64,000 nucleotides of DNA from NCBI RefSeq assembly GCF_964355755.1, contig NC_092676.1, positions 11,392,288 through 11,456,287 of the forward strand, in the 5' to 3' direction. This stretch comes from Antedon mediterranea (taxonomy: Eukaryota > Echinodermata > Crinoidea > Comatulida > Antedonidae). Below the pieces are notes generated by a model, which was given only the letters and a program-made list of their open reading frames with translations, did no database searches and was not told the origin of the DNA. The position numbers and the translations under genes were made by a program. Positions 38,701-48,544 of the stretch are shown in pieces. Every line of letters begins with the position of its first letter. Within the stretch, counting starts at the first letter, position 1.

Positions 38701-39239
38701 GAGTCGTGCTCAGAAACAAAAAACTTGTCTTTGTTAAAAACATAAAGTCTCTATTGGTTAATTTAAATATTTTCATGTAATGCTTTTGGTGACACTTTTA
38801 CTGTAACTGTAGTGAAATAATATGTGCAATGCTCATTAGTTTCATGAGAATGATCAAATAGATTGAAATTTTGTATTCTCAAAATGTGTCTCTATCTATC
38901 TCTTTATTGGAGTTGTTTTATTATATGTTCATTAATTTAAGTGCCCCAATGACAATGTAAATTAAATTTATTGATTAATATAAAACTTACATTAATTTTG
39001 TTGTAAGCTTTTAAAACTTGCATATATTTGGAAACACATCTTTCACAAAAGTTTAATGGTTTAGCATGCTTGACTGCACATTCCATAAATTGTGATGAAG
39101 TAACTGCATAGTTTTCAAGTTTTTCTTTACAAGCATCACCTGAAACTATTTTTTCTATATCCTCAATCTGGTCATTGCTGAACATTGAATATGTTAATAC
39201 ATTTACAAGTGAGCTGGAACCTATGATATAAAAATACAT
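35695..39239 (-). CDS. OSTM1: OSTM1 orthologue, lysosomal ClC-7 accessory subunit (multi-exon)
   Basis: OSTM1 is a type I lysosomal membrane protein, the obligate beta subunit of the ClC-7 chloride/proton exchanger; in mammals its loss causes osteopetrosis and lysosomal storage. Five exons in compatible phase were read on the minus strand: 38991-39239, 38440-38545, 37125-37234, 36601-36750 and 35946-36111, with a possible sixth at 35695-35771. Together they give about 285 residues (268 if exon 5 reads through to a stop at 35920). Lumenal family features are visible: paired CxxC motifs (FCERC, CNNC, CIEC), at least six N-x-S/T sites, and the block CVDVMEKMNTTQ before the membrane. A hydrophobic segment (VVMGISVFFCVLPVIFYLLI) and a short basic tail follow. 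The first ATG at 39239 gives a plausible signal peptide (MYFYIIGSSSLVNVL). Transposon insertions occupy introns 2 and 4. A further upstream exon cannot be excluded. Confidence 0.85.
35946..36111 (-). CDS. OSTM1: OSTM1 exon 5 (transmembrane)
   Basis: Preceded by TTTTTCAG. Starts MNTTQRIMSSDYHCNIHDKN and carries the single C-terminal membrane segment. A GTGAGT donor follows at 35940-35945 in phase 1; if unused, the frame continues to a TGA at 35920-35922. Confidence 0.85.
36150..36488 (-). mobile_element. Composite SINE: 5S rRNA-like head, tRNA-like middle, A-rich tail
   Basis: On the minus strand the head (36488-36371) is 5S rRNA-derived, with CTACGGCCATA, the box A region AAGTTAAGCAACG, and GGATGGGAGACCG before GGTGCTGTA. 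It is followed by a tRNA-like stretch (GTGATGGTGTAATAGTAATA ... GGGTTCGAGGTT) and a body with GGCAAGATGCTTTAACTCTC, a motif of several invertebrate SINEs. The tail is A-rich (36150-36175). It sits in OSTM1 intron 4 in the same orientation as the gene. No clear target-site duplication. Two adjacent insertions are an alternative. Confidence 0.72.
36371..36488 (-). pseudogene. 5S rRNA-derived sequence (SINE head)
   Basis: About 118 bp align end to end with eukaryotic 5S rRNA, but with changes such as ATCGTGGCGGGTG in place of the usual 3' region and no T-run terminator directly after it. It therefore acts as a SINE promoter rather than an rRNA gene. Confidence 0.75.
36601..36750 (-). CDS. OSTM1: OSTM1 exon 4
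   Basis: 150 bp in phase 0 with a GTAGGC donor. Encodes SISALCIECKHSYKQMFKVY and later GETEMCVDVMEK, matching the C.NC...Y..L...Y and LCIDVED blocks of the family. Confidence 0.88.
37125..37234 (-). CDS. OSTM1: OSTM1 exon 3
   Basis: 110 bp, TTGTAG acceptor and GTAAGT donor. Completes the split codon and reads CFEFSNCNDTYTLNKQTAQF then FKLFNQTMDCFQNFSI. The F..LFN.T..CF block is characteristic of OSTM1. Confidence 0.88.
37945..38294. mobile_element. MITE with TTAA ends in OSTM1 intron 2
   Basis: Inverted ends TTAA-AGATTTATTGTCCCC and GGGGGACAATATATCT-TTAA bound about 350 bp with a C-run and an A-run after the left end. TTAA at both edges suggests piggyBac- or Kolobok-type target duplication. 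No coding capacity. Confidence 0.6.
38440..38545 (-). CDS. OSTM1: OSTM1 exon 2
   Basis: 106 bp, TTTAG acceptor and GTAAGT donor. Encodes NETKCSSHLLRSDYLQVIS then TTNQFLKDLWNTGNCN, matching the family block that ends W..(A/G)NC.NC. Ends in phase 1. Confidence 0.85.
38606..38637. repeat. Perfect 32-bp palindrome in OSTM1 intron 1
   Basis: CATGGAGAAATAAGTT is followed immediately by its exact reverse complement, with no loop. Confidence 0.9.
38991..39239 (-). CDS. OSTM1: OSTM1 exon 1
   Basis: Begins at the first in-frame ATG and ends ...KAYNKIN at a GTAAGT donor (38985-38990). Encodes the putative signal peptide and the first cysteine cluster (DACKEKL, MECAVKHAKPLNFCERC). Confidence 0.8.
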
Positions 39240-39299
39240 GCATTCAAAATGTGTCTGATTCTGAAACCTGTTTGCATTACTTGGCAAAACTGAAACTGT

Positions 39300-39514
39300 A
39301 AACTGTGATATTATATTGTGATTGGTTGAAACATCACATATGACTACTGCTGCGATGATCGTAAATCGTATATTTCCTTGAGTACGATTATCGTGTCCCT
39401 GTCATAAACATATAAAATCGCGTAAATTCTTATTAAGTACGATGATATTGACTGTGTAATTTTAGTGTGGCGATAAATAAACAAAAGTCACCTACTGAGA
39501 CTCATGAAGATTAG
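39300..39514. other. OSTM1 upstream region
   Basis: Presumed promoter and 5' UTR side of OSTM1. No TATA box or other core element could be assigned with confidence. Confidence 0.3.
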
Positions 39515-39590
39515 TCCACATCATCACAAGACAATGTTTTACCCGCTGCGCCACGTAACTTGCTTGAAGAAAATAATCAACTAAATTATT
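39515..39590 (-). mobile_element. tRNA-like SINE remnant
   Basis: On the minus strand GTGGCGCAGCGGGTAAAAC resembles a tRNA box A region, and TTGTCTTGTGATG an anticodon arm. The box B position (TTCATGAGTCTC) is degenerate. Probably an old tRNA-derived SINE head. Confidence 0.35.
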
Positions 39591-39868
39591 TAAACTATAT
39601 GCATACATAGCGAACTCATTTGTTATTCACCCTCTATAGATGTGACGAAAGACCGTTTGTGATTGGTCAATACTCACGGTAGTAACCTGGTACGCGCGGC
39701 GTGCTGAACATCCAGTGATTCGGCTCGAAGACGACGAATTATTATTTATTCGGCCTAGGCCTACCTGATAATAATATTATTATTAATGTAGGCTTCTGAT
39801 TGTGATACACTTGACCGCGCAAGGTGTCAAAGCCTCGACGGGGAACCCCGGAATATAACGGCGTTACG

Positions 39869-40061
39869 TTCTCACAGAATGCCCGTCTGGCATTGCGGGG
39901 AATATCCCTAGAATATTACTAGGTCTAAAGCAGGTCATGTCGATGCCGGCATGATGCCAAGATGAGTTGACCCGTTCTCACAGAAAACCATACCGGTATG
40001 GTAGGTAATGGTATATTCCCGCAATATTCCTGGCACAGAGCTCTGTGAGAAAGGGGCTTAA
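39869..40061. mobile_element. Possible MITE with TTCTCACAGA inverted ends
   Basis: TTCTCACAGAATGCC (from 39871) and CTCTGTGAGAAAGGGG (ending about 40055) are inverted; inside, GCGGGGAATAT and ATATTCCCGC also pair. TTAA follows the right end. The left boundary is unclear. Confidence 0.45.
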
Positions 40062-40640
40062 GTGAATATTTTATTGCCAAGGAATCATTAATTAGTAATT
40101 ATCTGTATATTATTCTTCGCAAGGTAAGGTGCCTAACTGTAGGCAGGCTTATTACATAAAGGAGGCCTAGCTACCCGACCCAGTAGATATTCTATTTGTT
40201 GTTGGCTATAAAAATATAACAAAACAAATACTGTAAGGTCCTACCGTGATAACTTTTCGTCTTTAATTTGTAAAAATGTAAAGTCGATTTTAATAATTTA
40301 AGCGGCACGCTAAATCCCAACACGTATTGCGCAGAGATTGATATTTTAATGTTTCCTACTGTACCTCAAACGATCGTGGAGGCCAAAACAAATGAAAGAA
40401 TCGTAACTTTTCAGTGAACAAATTTTCCCCAATTTGTATTGCAATCTGAGAAACAATGAAACGCAATATCTATACAAAAATGTAAGAACAAAATAAGTGA
40501 GTTTTTTAAAGCTTCATTTCAATATACGCCTATGATTCTAATGAATGTTTTATATTAATTTGTTTAACATAATATGCCTTTTATTTTAATTGTTAGTTCG
40601 CAACAAAAACAATTGTAATACTATAATCAACTTTTAAAAA
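40062..40640. other. No recognised feature
   Basis: AT-rich DNA with no recognisable gene, inverted repeat or tandem repeat. Confidence 0.4.
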
Positions 40641-40654
40641 AAAAACATGCGTCT

Positions 40655-40795
40655 TTCCGACTCGCATTTTCCAACCCGAAACTTGCATTTTCTGACTCGC
40701 AACTCGCATTTCTCGTCGCGGTTCCCAACTGGCAGTTTCCGACTTGCAACTCACAGATTCTAACTCGCAACTCCCGACTCGCAACTTGCATTGAA
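40655..40795. repeat. Degenerate minisatellite (ACTCGCAACT words)
   Basis: Irregular repeats of CGACTCGCAACT and CTTGCATTTTC with variable spacing. The overlapping open frames on the minus strand are a by-product. Confidence 0.65.
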
Positions 40796-40947
40796 GTAAC
40801 ACTACTAATACTATAGTTCATAGCAACACATAAATACTGTTGTAGGTAACCGCGGCATTCCATTTTTTACCCAATCGTCAGTGGTTCCAATCGCCCGTCA
40901 ACCAGACAGGGGGCTACTACTAGGCCTAGGGCCTAGCCTATCTATGG

Positions 40948-41080
40948 CCGGATGCTAGTCAAGTCGCCCCTCACAAAGTAGCCCCAAAACAAAGTCGCCC
41001 CGACACAGTCGACCCATCATAAAGTCGCCCCATCGCAAAGTCACTCCAACATAATTTTGCCCTATCTCAAAGTCGCTCCT
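40948..41080. repeat. ~17-bp minisatellite (AAAGTCGCCCC)
   Basis: About seven degenerate copies of AAAGTCGCCCC(N)6. The start (GGATGCTAGTCAAGTCGCCCC split by one base from other copies) recurs in inverse orientation near 63250-63310. Confidence 0.7.
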
Positions 41081-41435
41081 AAACGTTAAAATAGTTTGTA
41101 AAATTACGCACTTGATATTCTTGAGCAATTTGAACACAAAATAACACAGAACGTGTAGGAATAAAAAGAGGAAGCCAAGCCGTGTAGTACGTAGTTTCAG
41201 GTCACAGTACATCGATGTTATAATCTAAACTACACAGTTGATTTAACCAATGTAGTGTAAGCCAGGCTTTGAATTGAATGAATTAAATTGCTTGATTTTT
41301 GTTCATCTTTGTGTTGATACCTATGCCTAATATTATATTTTAATATTGATCAAAGTCTTAAAGTTTTACATTTTTTATACTAGGCACATAAACTGGTAGG
41401 CTCTAGGCAATCTATCATTTTGAGTGAAACAAATT
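41081..41435. other. No recognised feature
   Basis: AT-rich sequence without recognisable gene or repeat. Confidence 0.4.
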
Positions 41436-41965
41436 GCAAACAGAGATTTTTCTTTTTTAAATGGTCACATATGATGAGGAGATAAAAATTTGAGCATCAC
41501 ACCTCTGGCACTCATCCCAATGATATGCAAATTCGTAGCTTAAATATGCAAATTAGGGTGAAATTAGAGGGTTACCATATCTCAAAAACTACTAGTCCGA
41601 GAGAGTTGATTTTGTCACTGATTTATTCAAAATGTATAATATTTATATTTACTCTAATGAAACATTTTACGAAAAAATGACCAGAAGTACAACATTTGAC
41701 CTTCGACCCCATTTCTCAATGTTTGCATACACAATGTGACTAAAATGTCTGTAGAAACTTTATTTTGCCCTCAAATAATCCAGACATAGGTTCCTAATAG
41801 CCAGCATAGAACCACTTTGTAATTCCCAAAATCACACCTTTGTCACACACCTCGAAAGTATGCAAATTAGTAGTACAATTTAAATAAAATATGCAAATAA
41901 GGGAGAAAAATTACAGTTGTCCTCTATCTCTGTTTCCAATTTGTTGCAATTTGTTTCACTTTGGG
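41436..41965. repeat. Interspersed repeat related to the foldback arms, with ATGCAAAT octamers
   Basis: Carries the foldback-arm signature: ATATCTCAAAAACTACT, TATATTTACTCTAATGAAAC, AAAAATGACC and TTTGACCTTCGACCC. Four ATGCAAAT words occur between 41522 and 41898. No inverted partner lies next to it, so it looks like a solo arm. Confidence 0.55.
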
Positions 41966-42002
41966 CTGTTTCATGTTTCATCATGTAGTTTAAAACTATG
42001 AC

Positions 42003-42440
42003 TGTTTAAAAAAAGGCATAATTTGGACGAATTTTTACACCTTTTCATCAAAAACGTGCGCAAATTGTCCAATTCAACGTACTCGTATGACGTAATTTTA
42101 AGTCAAAATTGTTTAAAAGTTGGTAAAGTTACTAGAAAAGGCTGGAAAAATATAAATCACACGGAAAAAAATTGTTAATTGTTAACGCTGCGTGCGTGCG
42201 CACTGCGCTCGTAAAAAATTTTGCACGCGTGGGAATATTCAAAATGACATGAAACGCATAGAAAGTTGATAGAAATTGATTTTTCGCATTCCTAAATTTG
42301 AAACGTGCGTGCGCGGGTACCTTTCTGTGAAACATGCCATTTTTAATCCACAGAAAGTTGACTCTTGATATGAATTCAATTTTCACCAAGTCTCAATACA
42401 GGTTCTGTTTACACGTTTTAGAGAAACGCGACTCACAAAT
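42003..42440 (-). mobile_element. Helentron-like head fragment, reverse orientation
   Basis: Reverse-complement copy of the element head and mid region (from the TTTAAACAGT block to GAGTCGCGTTTCTC). Both the terminal hairpin and the 5' palindrome are missing, so it is a broken dispersed copy outside the arrays. Confidence 0.75.
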
Positions 42441-42644
42441 TTTGTACACTTTTTGTTCGACTACAGGTGAAAGAAAAATTGAGTTATGAATAGGGGGATG
42501 TAAGTGACGAAAAGTTTTCTTAGAGTCATTGTTTTTTTTTTTTGATGTAGTAAAAGTTTTACTAAAGTAATCAGATTTAGCAGTTTTTAACAGGTTATTT
42601 AATTTATTTCAATAGCACTTATATTTAGATATATTGGAAATTGT

Positions 42645-42850
42645 TGGATCAATCAATCAATCAATTTTATTCGAGCACATAATTAACAATACAATAATGG
42701 ACTGTTGTAATATAAACTTAAAAGTAAAAAACAAAGCTCAGGATGACCCAATAAAACCTTGCGGTTTATTTCCGTTGGGGTCCTATAACAAAAAATTACC
42801 GGTACACTCCATAACATTTAAAATACATTAAGACATGATGTATTAAAATA
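42645..42850 (-). mobile_element. 3' end of an L2/CR1-like LINE with (TTGA)n tail
   Basis: On the minus strand CGGAAATAAACCGCAAGG, ATTGGGTCATCCTGAGC and a terminal (ATTG)n run at about 42650-42665 are typical of the 3' UTR and microsatellite tail of invertebrate L2/CR1 elements. Confidence 0.6.
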
Positions 42851-43009
42851 AACTACCTTAAATAAATACATGAATACTTTTAAAATTTAGTTAATAAATA
42901 TACTATTACTATAAAACTAGAAATAGGCCTATAATAAAATCATTTTAAAATTAACATAAACATTAGAACATAAGATATTTTAAAAACTACTTCTACTACT
43001 ACTACTAGA

Positions 43010-43400
43010 TGGCGTAGACTTTTTGAATAAAATTTCTGTTCTTACGAAATCGAGGTTAAAAGTCCATCGGTCATCCATGGTTTAAGTTTAACTTTAGCTT
43101 TGGATGGTTCAACTAAGGGAAAGTGTTTATTATAAATGGTGGTAAAGTTATTAATAAATGTGTCATATGCCATATTTGCATCCTGTGTACTCACAACATC
43201 ATTCCATAGACAATTTGATAAATCATTATGAAAATTAAGGATATTGTGTTCACTAGTATTTCTAAATTTGAGATTGGTATCAATTACTAGCATACTCAAT
43301 TTTTTTGAACTGATGTTAAAAAACAGGAAGATGATATGTAGCATCATTAATAATGATACCACTGACAGACTATCCAAGATCATGTGAAAATGTTATCAAT
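43010..43400 (-). pseudogene. L2/CR1-like LINE ORF2 fragment (endonuclease-RT linker)
   Basis: In one minus frame NILNFHNDLSNCLWNDVVST then YDTFINNFTTIYNKHFPL and PWMTDGLLTSI match the segment between endonuclease and reverse transcriptase of L2/CR1 elements. Just upstream, in another frame, IINDATYHLPVF corresponds to the SDHLP end of the endonuclease, so a frameshift separates them. No RT motifs follow. With the 3' end at 42645-42850 it is probably one internally deleted insertion. Confidence 0.7.
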
Positions 43401-44154
43401 TAAAGTAGCGGAATGTTCGGTGATGCGTGTCGGTCTATGAATAAGCAAAATGAGAGAATTATTGAAAAGACAATGAACAAAATCATTGATATAGTCCAGT
43501 CCCTAAGGGGAGAAAAAGGGGTGGGATGTTACCAGACTGGATACAAATTTTTCAGTATAGCAGTTTGGTAGAGTATAGTGTGGAGGTGCCAAAACAAAGT
43601 TACTGGAAATCTGATTTGACCTCTGTGACCTCTGACCTCAATTTTTATATTTTTCTATTATATAACTAAAAATCGCCATATCTTGACAACGCATGGACAT
43701 TTTACATTTATTTTTTTTTCAAAATGCTTGGAAGATATATATTTATATTCGCTATAATGAAAAAAATTGTACAAAAATGGCCGCAAAGGCTTTATTTTTC
43801 AGTTTGACCTTTGACCTTGATTGCCTAATATCTCAATAACACGCAATCTCAGAGATTTGAGAATGGGCTCAAAATGTTAAGAAAATAAATCTAATATTTA
43901 GTCTAATAGAAACTTTTTTCAAAAAACTACCATAAATTAAGCTTTTTTTACCCTTGACCTCTAATGTTTGAATATGTCAATATCTCGGTAACTATTTGTC
44001 CTAAAACGTTCAGTTTGGTGTCAAATTGTTTAGAATATACACATTTATATTTGCTCTAACAAAATATTTTGTCAGAATTCAATTGGAAATGTCATTTTGA
44101 GCTATGACCCATCGTTTTGCATATATTTAGCAATTAATAATCTATAAAAAGAGA

Positions 44155-44424
44155 TCGAGAGAGGGGAGGGGGTTGGGGTGGATGGAGAGACACATATTTT
44201 TGTTACATGTTACACAAATGTTAAACTCTGTCTACACTATAACATTTTTATGCGACAAAAAAATGTGATGTGCCCATATATATGGACACGATGAATGACA
44301 TATCACTACCATATTTGGGCACACCACACCTTTTTTGTTAAACTAAGTTATAGTGTAGACAAACGTGTAAAAAATATGTGTCTCTCTATCACCCCAACCA
44401 CCTCCCCCTCTCTCGCTTTTCCAA
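44155..44424. mobile_element. Palindromic MITE nested in foldback 1
   Basis: Outer arms (GAGAGAGGGGAGGGGGTTGG at the left, its inverse ending near 44416) and inner arms TGTCTACACTATAAC / GTTATAGTGTAGACA (right copy 44347-44361). The left inner arm is preceded by TTAA at 44221. The related copy at 52956-53104 ends in TTAA. Confidence 0.6.
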
Positions 44425-44869
44425 TGCTACTGCATGCATCTATACACATCAAAATGGCCGGAATTGTACTGGAAAGTTTTTAGCTACATTTGAAAATAAG
44501 TTCCAGAGGATGGGTGTATTGTAATGTTATCAGAATTATGGCAATTGTTTGTAATGGGAAAGTTTTAAAACTACATTTGAAATATTTGCTAATAATATCA
44601 CATGCTATTAAAGATATACTTATTTTCCCCCTGACAAAAGTAATTTTGAAAAATATTTTTGTTGAATATGCAATTTTAATGTCACACATAATAGTTTCAC
44701 CAAAAATTGGATTGAAAAAAAAATGATATAGTGCATACCCAAAAAAAAACTGTAATTCAAAGCAAAAAATAGGCTGGAAGTCAATGTGATTTTGGTTAAA
44801 TTAACTGTTTATTTTGTCTTTAAAGTGATATTTACTCTATTTTTTAGATTAGCTCTTTGATTAAACACC

Positions 44870-45660
44870 TCTTCCAATGCAGTGAAGATCTTAAGTGTTG
44901 CCTTGTCTTACTAATCTTTCTTAACTTCTCTTTGAACGATCGTAATCAATATTTGTTGAGGTATAATATTTCCCTCTAATATGGTAATGCCTGTTTTATT
45001 GAGCCAAATGCTTTCTGATAATCTCTAAATCAAAGATTTGGTGATATTCATTTCCTTTTTATTTTAGTTGATTGACAAACTGTATAAGATGGTCCTACTG
45101 TATAAAGCCTTATTGGTTTATTTACTTCTAGTCGGTCTCTGATTTTGTTTTTTGATTACTTTTGTAAATTATTTGTGTACATGTGATAATGTTCGTTTGG
45201 TCGGTAATGGTTGATGTCAGTTTTGTCATGTTTTTGTGGATTAAAGTATAATTATCATTGCTTCTCTTAATTTCTTCTGGTTTCAAAGATTTTGTTGTAT
45301 AGTGTTATGAGCTGGATGTGTTATTGCCTCATCAAGCCAAGATGGTAATTTTGACTGCTCACTGGTTTGTTTTCCTTTTATATTCCACTACAGTATGTTC
45401 TTGAAAAGAAATCAGTTTTGTAATTAATTTGTCTTTGATCCTTTTCAGATTTCTAATATTTTAAAATATGTTTTTCTTTTCTTCGCTTTTTCCTCACTGT
45501 TTCAAACATTTTATTTTTTCAGCATACTTCAAGCAATTAATTGATAATTAGGTCATGTTTTATGAGTATCAAATCGCATTGGTTAATTCTTCTTTTCTTT
45601 CTTTAAGATCCTGATTTTCTTTCTTTTTTTAAATGTTATTTAACTTTTAAGTTTATCTAA
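44870..45660 (-). pseudogene. Degraded LINE reverse-transcriptase remnant
   Basis: Scattered over minus-strand frames are LYNKIFETRR, HKNMTKLT/DKTDINHYRP, DYQKAFGSIKQA and IFTALEE, in the order of RT motifs (IPE, DINNYRPISLL, YEKAFDSI, TAALEE) of RTE/L1-like endonuclease-RT elements. Many stops and frameshifts interrupt it. The stretch is strongly T-rich on the plus strand. It lies inside foldback 1. Confidence 0.55.
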
Positions 45661-46498
45661 TTTTTTGTTGATATTAAGTGTTGCTCTTACGGTGTAGGCC
45701 TACCATGCGATGGAATTATATATTGAAATTAAATTAAACATTAAGTTTTAAGAAAATTGTAAAAGGCTAAATAGGATATTGAATGTAGTTCTGGTCCATA
45801 AATCTATATTTTAGGTATATTATTATAAGTATGACACACGCACGCTTAACTGTATATCCTGGTCATACCTCAAACTGGCATTTTCAGTAAAAATATGATA
45901 ACATCTTCTATTAGAGCTAATATAAATGTTTACATTTTGAACATTTTGACACCAAGTTGAACTTTTTATGACATTTGGTTACAGAGATACAGACATATTT
46001 AAACATTAAAGGTCAAAGGTCAGTAAATGACATTTCCTGTGGATTTGGAAAAACATGTTTAATTAGAGTATATATAAATATGTATGCTCTTAACAATTTG
46101 AAACAAATTTCAAGAAATTTTGATCAGTAGTTATTGAGATATAGTAAGTCGAGGTCAAAGGTCAAAACATTGAGAAATTACATTTCCGGTCGTTTTTTTT
46201 GGAAAAAGTTCTATTAGAGCGAATATAAATATGTACCCTCTGATCTATTTGACACCAATATCATTTCAATTGTCAAACCCGTTGCGGAGATATGGCTGTT
46301 TAAGATAGAAATATAAAAATTGAGGTCAGAGGTCACAGAGGTCAAATCAGATTTCCAGTAACTTTGTTTTGGTATCTCCATATCATGTTCTATCAACATG
46401 CCAAAGGGCACACTTGTATCCACTATGGTAACATCATTTCCCCTTAGGGACTGGACTAATATAGATATATATATATATATAGACAATATAGTTTAAAA

Positions 46499-46920
46499 TC
46501 AAGATTTGTCAATGTCAGAAATGGAAAGTATGGGAGTTACGACTTTCGTTGCAAAAATACGACCATCAATCGACCAGACACTGCTTGTTTTCTGATGTTG
46601 CTTAACTTGGGCCAGCAGATTGCATCTTTTTAGGGTAAGATCCTCTTGAAAAGATATCCCAGAGCCTTTTAATTTCCTGCGTACTGTTAAAACGTTTCTT
46701 CGACTTCTATATGATGTAAACTTTACAATAATTGGCCTAGGTCGATGTACTTTAGTATTATTTTGTCCAGTTTGGTGAGAACAGTCAATATCGTGTAAGT
46801 TAATGTTTACACCCAGCTTGTTGCTTGCTAATTTGCATACTAATTCATCAGTGTTTTCTTTGTCAGATTCTGGTATTCCAAAAATTCTGATATTATTTCT
46901 GCGTGAATACCGTAAAACCT
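46499..46920 (-). pseudogene. LINE ORF1-like fragment (RRM-type)
   Basis: An uninterrupted minus-strand frame of about 136 codons ends at TGA (46499-46501) and has no start. It reads YSRRNNIRIFGIPESDKENT, later HRPRPIIVKFTSYRSRRNVL and GSGISFQEDLTLKRCNLLAQ. This is the conserved RRM and C-terminal part of L1/Tx1-type ORF1 proteins, which bind the element's RNA. A TAA lies upstream near 46920. The RT remnants at 44870-45660 are where ORF2 would be, but the endonuclease region is replaced by a foldback arm. Confidence 0.72.
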
Positions 46921-46929
46921 TTTAGTGCT

Positions 46930-47010
46930 CTTGGGTGGGCTTCTTTTCGAGATGGGCTTCTTTTCGAAAGTACTTTTGCAAACTGTAGAGGGGGCTTCTT
47001 TTCGAAATGA
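46930..47010. repeat. GGGCTTCTTTTCGA short repeat
   Basis: Three copies of GGGCTTCTTTTCGA(G/A)A, two adjacent and one about 35 bp away. Confidence 0.6.
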
Positions 47011-47119
47011 ATGCTGTAAATTTTGTGAATTTCTACTACAATAATATGACTTTTGAGACATTTTTTCAACCATGAAATTATGTTTAATATACCAATTAAA
47101 AAACAATATAAAAAGCAAA

Positions 47120-48544
47120 CTAGACATGAAACTCGTCACTTTGACGAGTTAGTTATCCGCACCACGACAAACGCCACGTGCACGTCATACGTTGGAATGT
47201 TGCACACAGAAAAAGATTATGGCATTATGACCCGAACGGAAGAATATGATATGTTGTTAGTGCTAAATTATGTCTATTTTGTGTCATATAGTATATACAT
47301 TTTAAAGTACACAGTATAATCTGTATACACGTAATTTAAATGTTTAGGCATGATGATGTCATAAAAAATAAATATTTTTAACTCATGCATAAGATAGTTG
47401 ATTGACCTAGACAATATTAAAATCTCGGAGAAAAAGGAATACAGATAACCGTGATGCGCTCCATTTAATGTGATGAGCAATAACGAAAGAGACAAAAATC
47501 ATATATTTTACATTCGTGTGGCCATACGATGACGTCACAATGTCCGGTTAACCATATTGATTAATGATCCGATATCTACAACTCATCACCTTCCAAAATA
47601 TGTAAGTTAAAAAAAAGTTTACCTCCTAGTTTAGAATCTATGATTGTTTAAAAAAAGGCATAATTTTGACGAATTTTTGAATTTTTTCATTAAAAACACG
47701 CACATATTGTACAATTCGACGTGCTCGTATGATGTAATTTTACGTCTAAATTGTTTTAAAATTTGATAAAATTACTATAAAAGACTGAAAAAACATAATT
47801 CACGCAAAAAAGATGTTTTAGCGCTACGTGCGGACCACGCGCGTAAGATTGTTCGCGCGCGTGGGAATTTTTGACATGCTCAAAATGTCATGATCAGCGT
47901 AGAAAGTTGATTAGAAATTAATTTTGCGCATTTCAAATTTTAAATGCGCGTGCGCGCGTAACTTCATGTAAAACATGCCATTTTTAGTGCACAAAAAGTT
48001 AGCGCAAGATATAAATTAAACTTTTGCTAAGTTTCAATTTAAATTGCTATATGGTTTTCAAACTATGTTAAATACGCGAAATTCATAAAATCGCGCGTAA
48101 GTCACGTTGCGCATTTCCGAGGTCATTCACAATAGGAGGTGCACAACTTCACGTGAATGCCCATATGTTGACAAAGTTATGAAATGTTATATTTACACGT
48201 TTTTGAGATACGCGAGACACAAAAATGGAGGAGAAATGCGCGTGCGCACGTAACTTCTTGTAAAACATGACATTTTTAATCCACAAAAAGTTTGCCCTAG
48301 ATATGAATTAAATTTTCACAAAGTGTCAAAAAACAATTATGCTTGGTTTTTAATCTATGATCAATCATTAAAAATCATAAAATTGCGCGTAAGTCACGTT
48401 GCGCAACTCTGACATCATTCAAAAATAGGAGGTGCACAACTTCACGTAAATGTCCATATGATGACAAAGTTATGAAATGTTATGTGTACAAGTTTTTGAG
48501 ATACGCGAGACACAAAAATGGAGGAGAAAGAAAGAAGAATAATA
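47120..48544 (-). mobile_element. Inverted Helentron-like unit R2
   Basis: 3' CTAG at 47120-47123 followed by T on its own strand, hairpin and GCGGATAACT intact. The second internal subrepeat is almost wholly deleted (near 47325) and the head is duplicated (junction near 48236). Confidence 0.8.

Larger units (their letters stand above)
43493..46457. mobile_element. Foldback-type element 1, arms ~640 bp
   Basis: Inverted ends AGTCCAGTCCCTAAGGGG at 43493 and 46457. Arms run inwards to about 44130 and 45830 and align throughout (for example the shared AAAACAAAGTTACTGGAAAT then CTGATTTGACCTCTGTGACC). Each arm holds about three ~200-bp subrepeats. The spacer contains a nested palindromic MITE and LINE RT remnants. 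Foldback elements with repeat-built arms are known from Drosophila (FB) and sea urchin (TU). No clear target duplication and no transposase seen. Confidence 0.65.

Noticed and set aside
39240-39287. Upstream in-frame extension of OSTM1 exon 1 starting at TTG
   Set aside because: TTG is not a normal start in animals; the ATG at 39239 begins a plausible signal peptide.
43042-43383. Start of a host gene at the ATG-like position 43383
   Set aside because: The N-terminal part is a shifted frame of a LINE endonuclease end; the rest matches the L2/CR1 linker.
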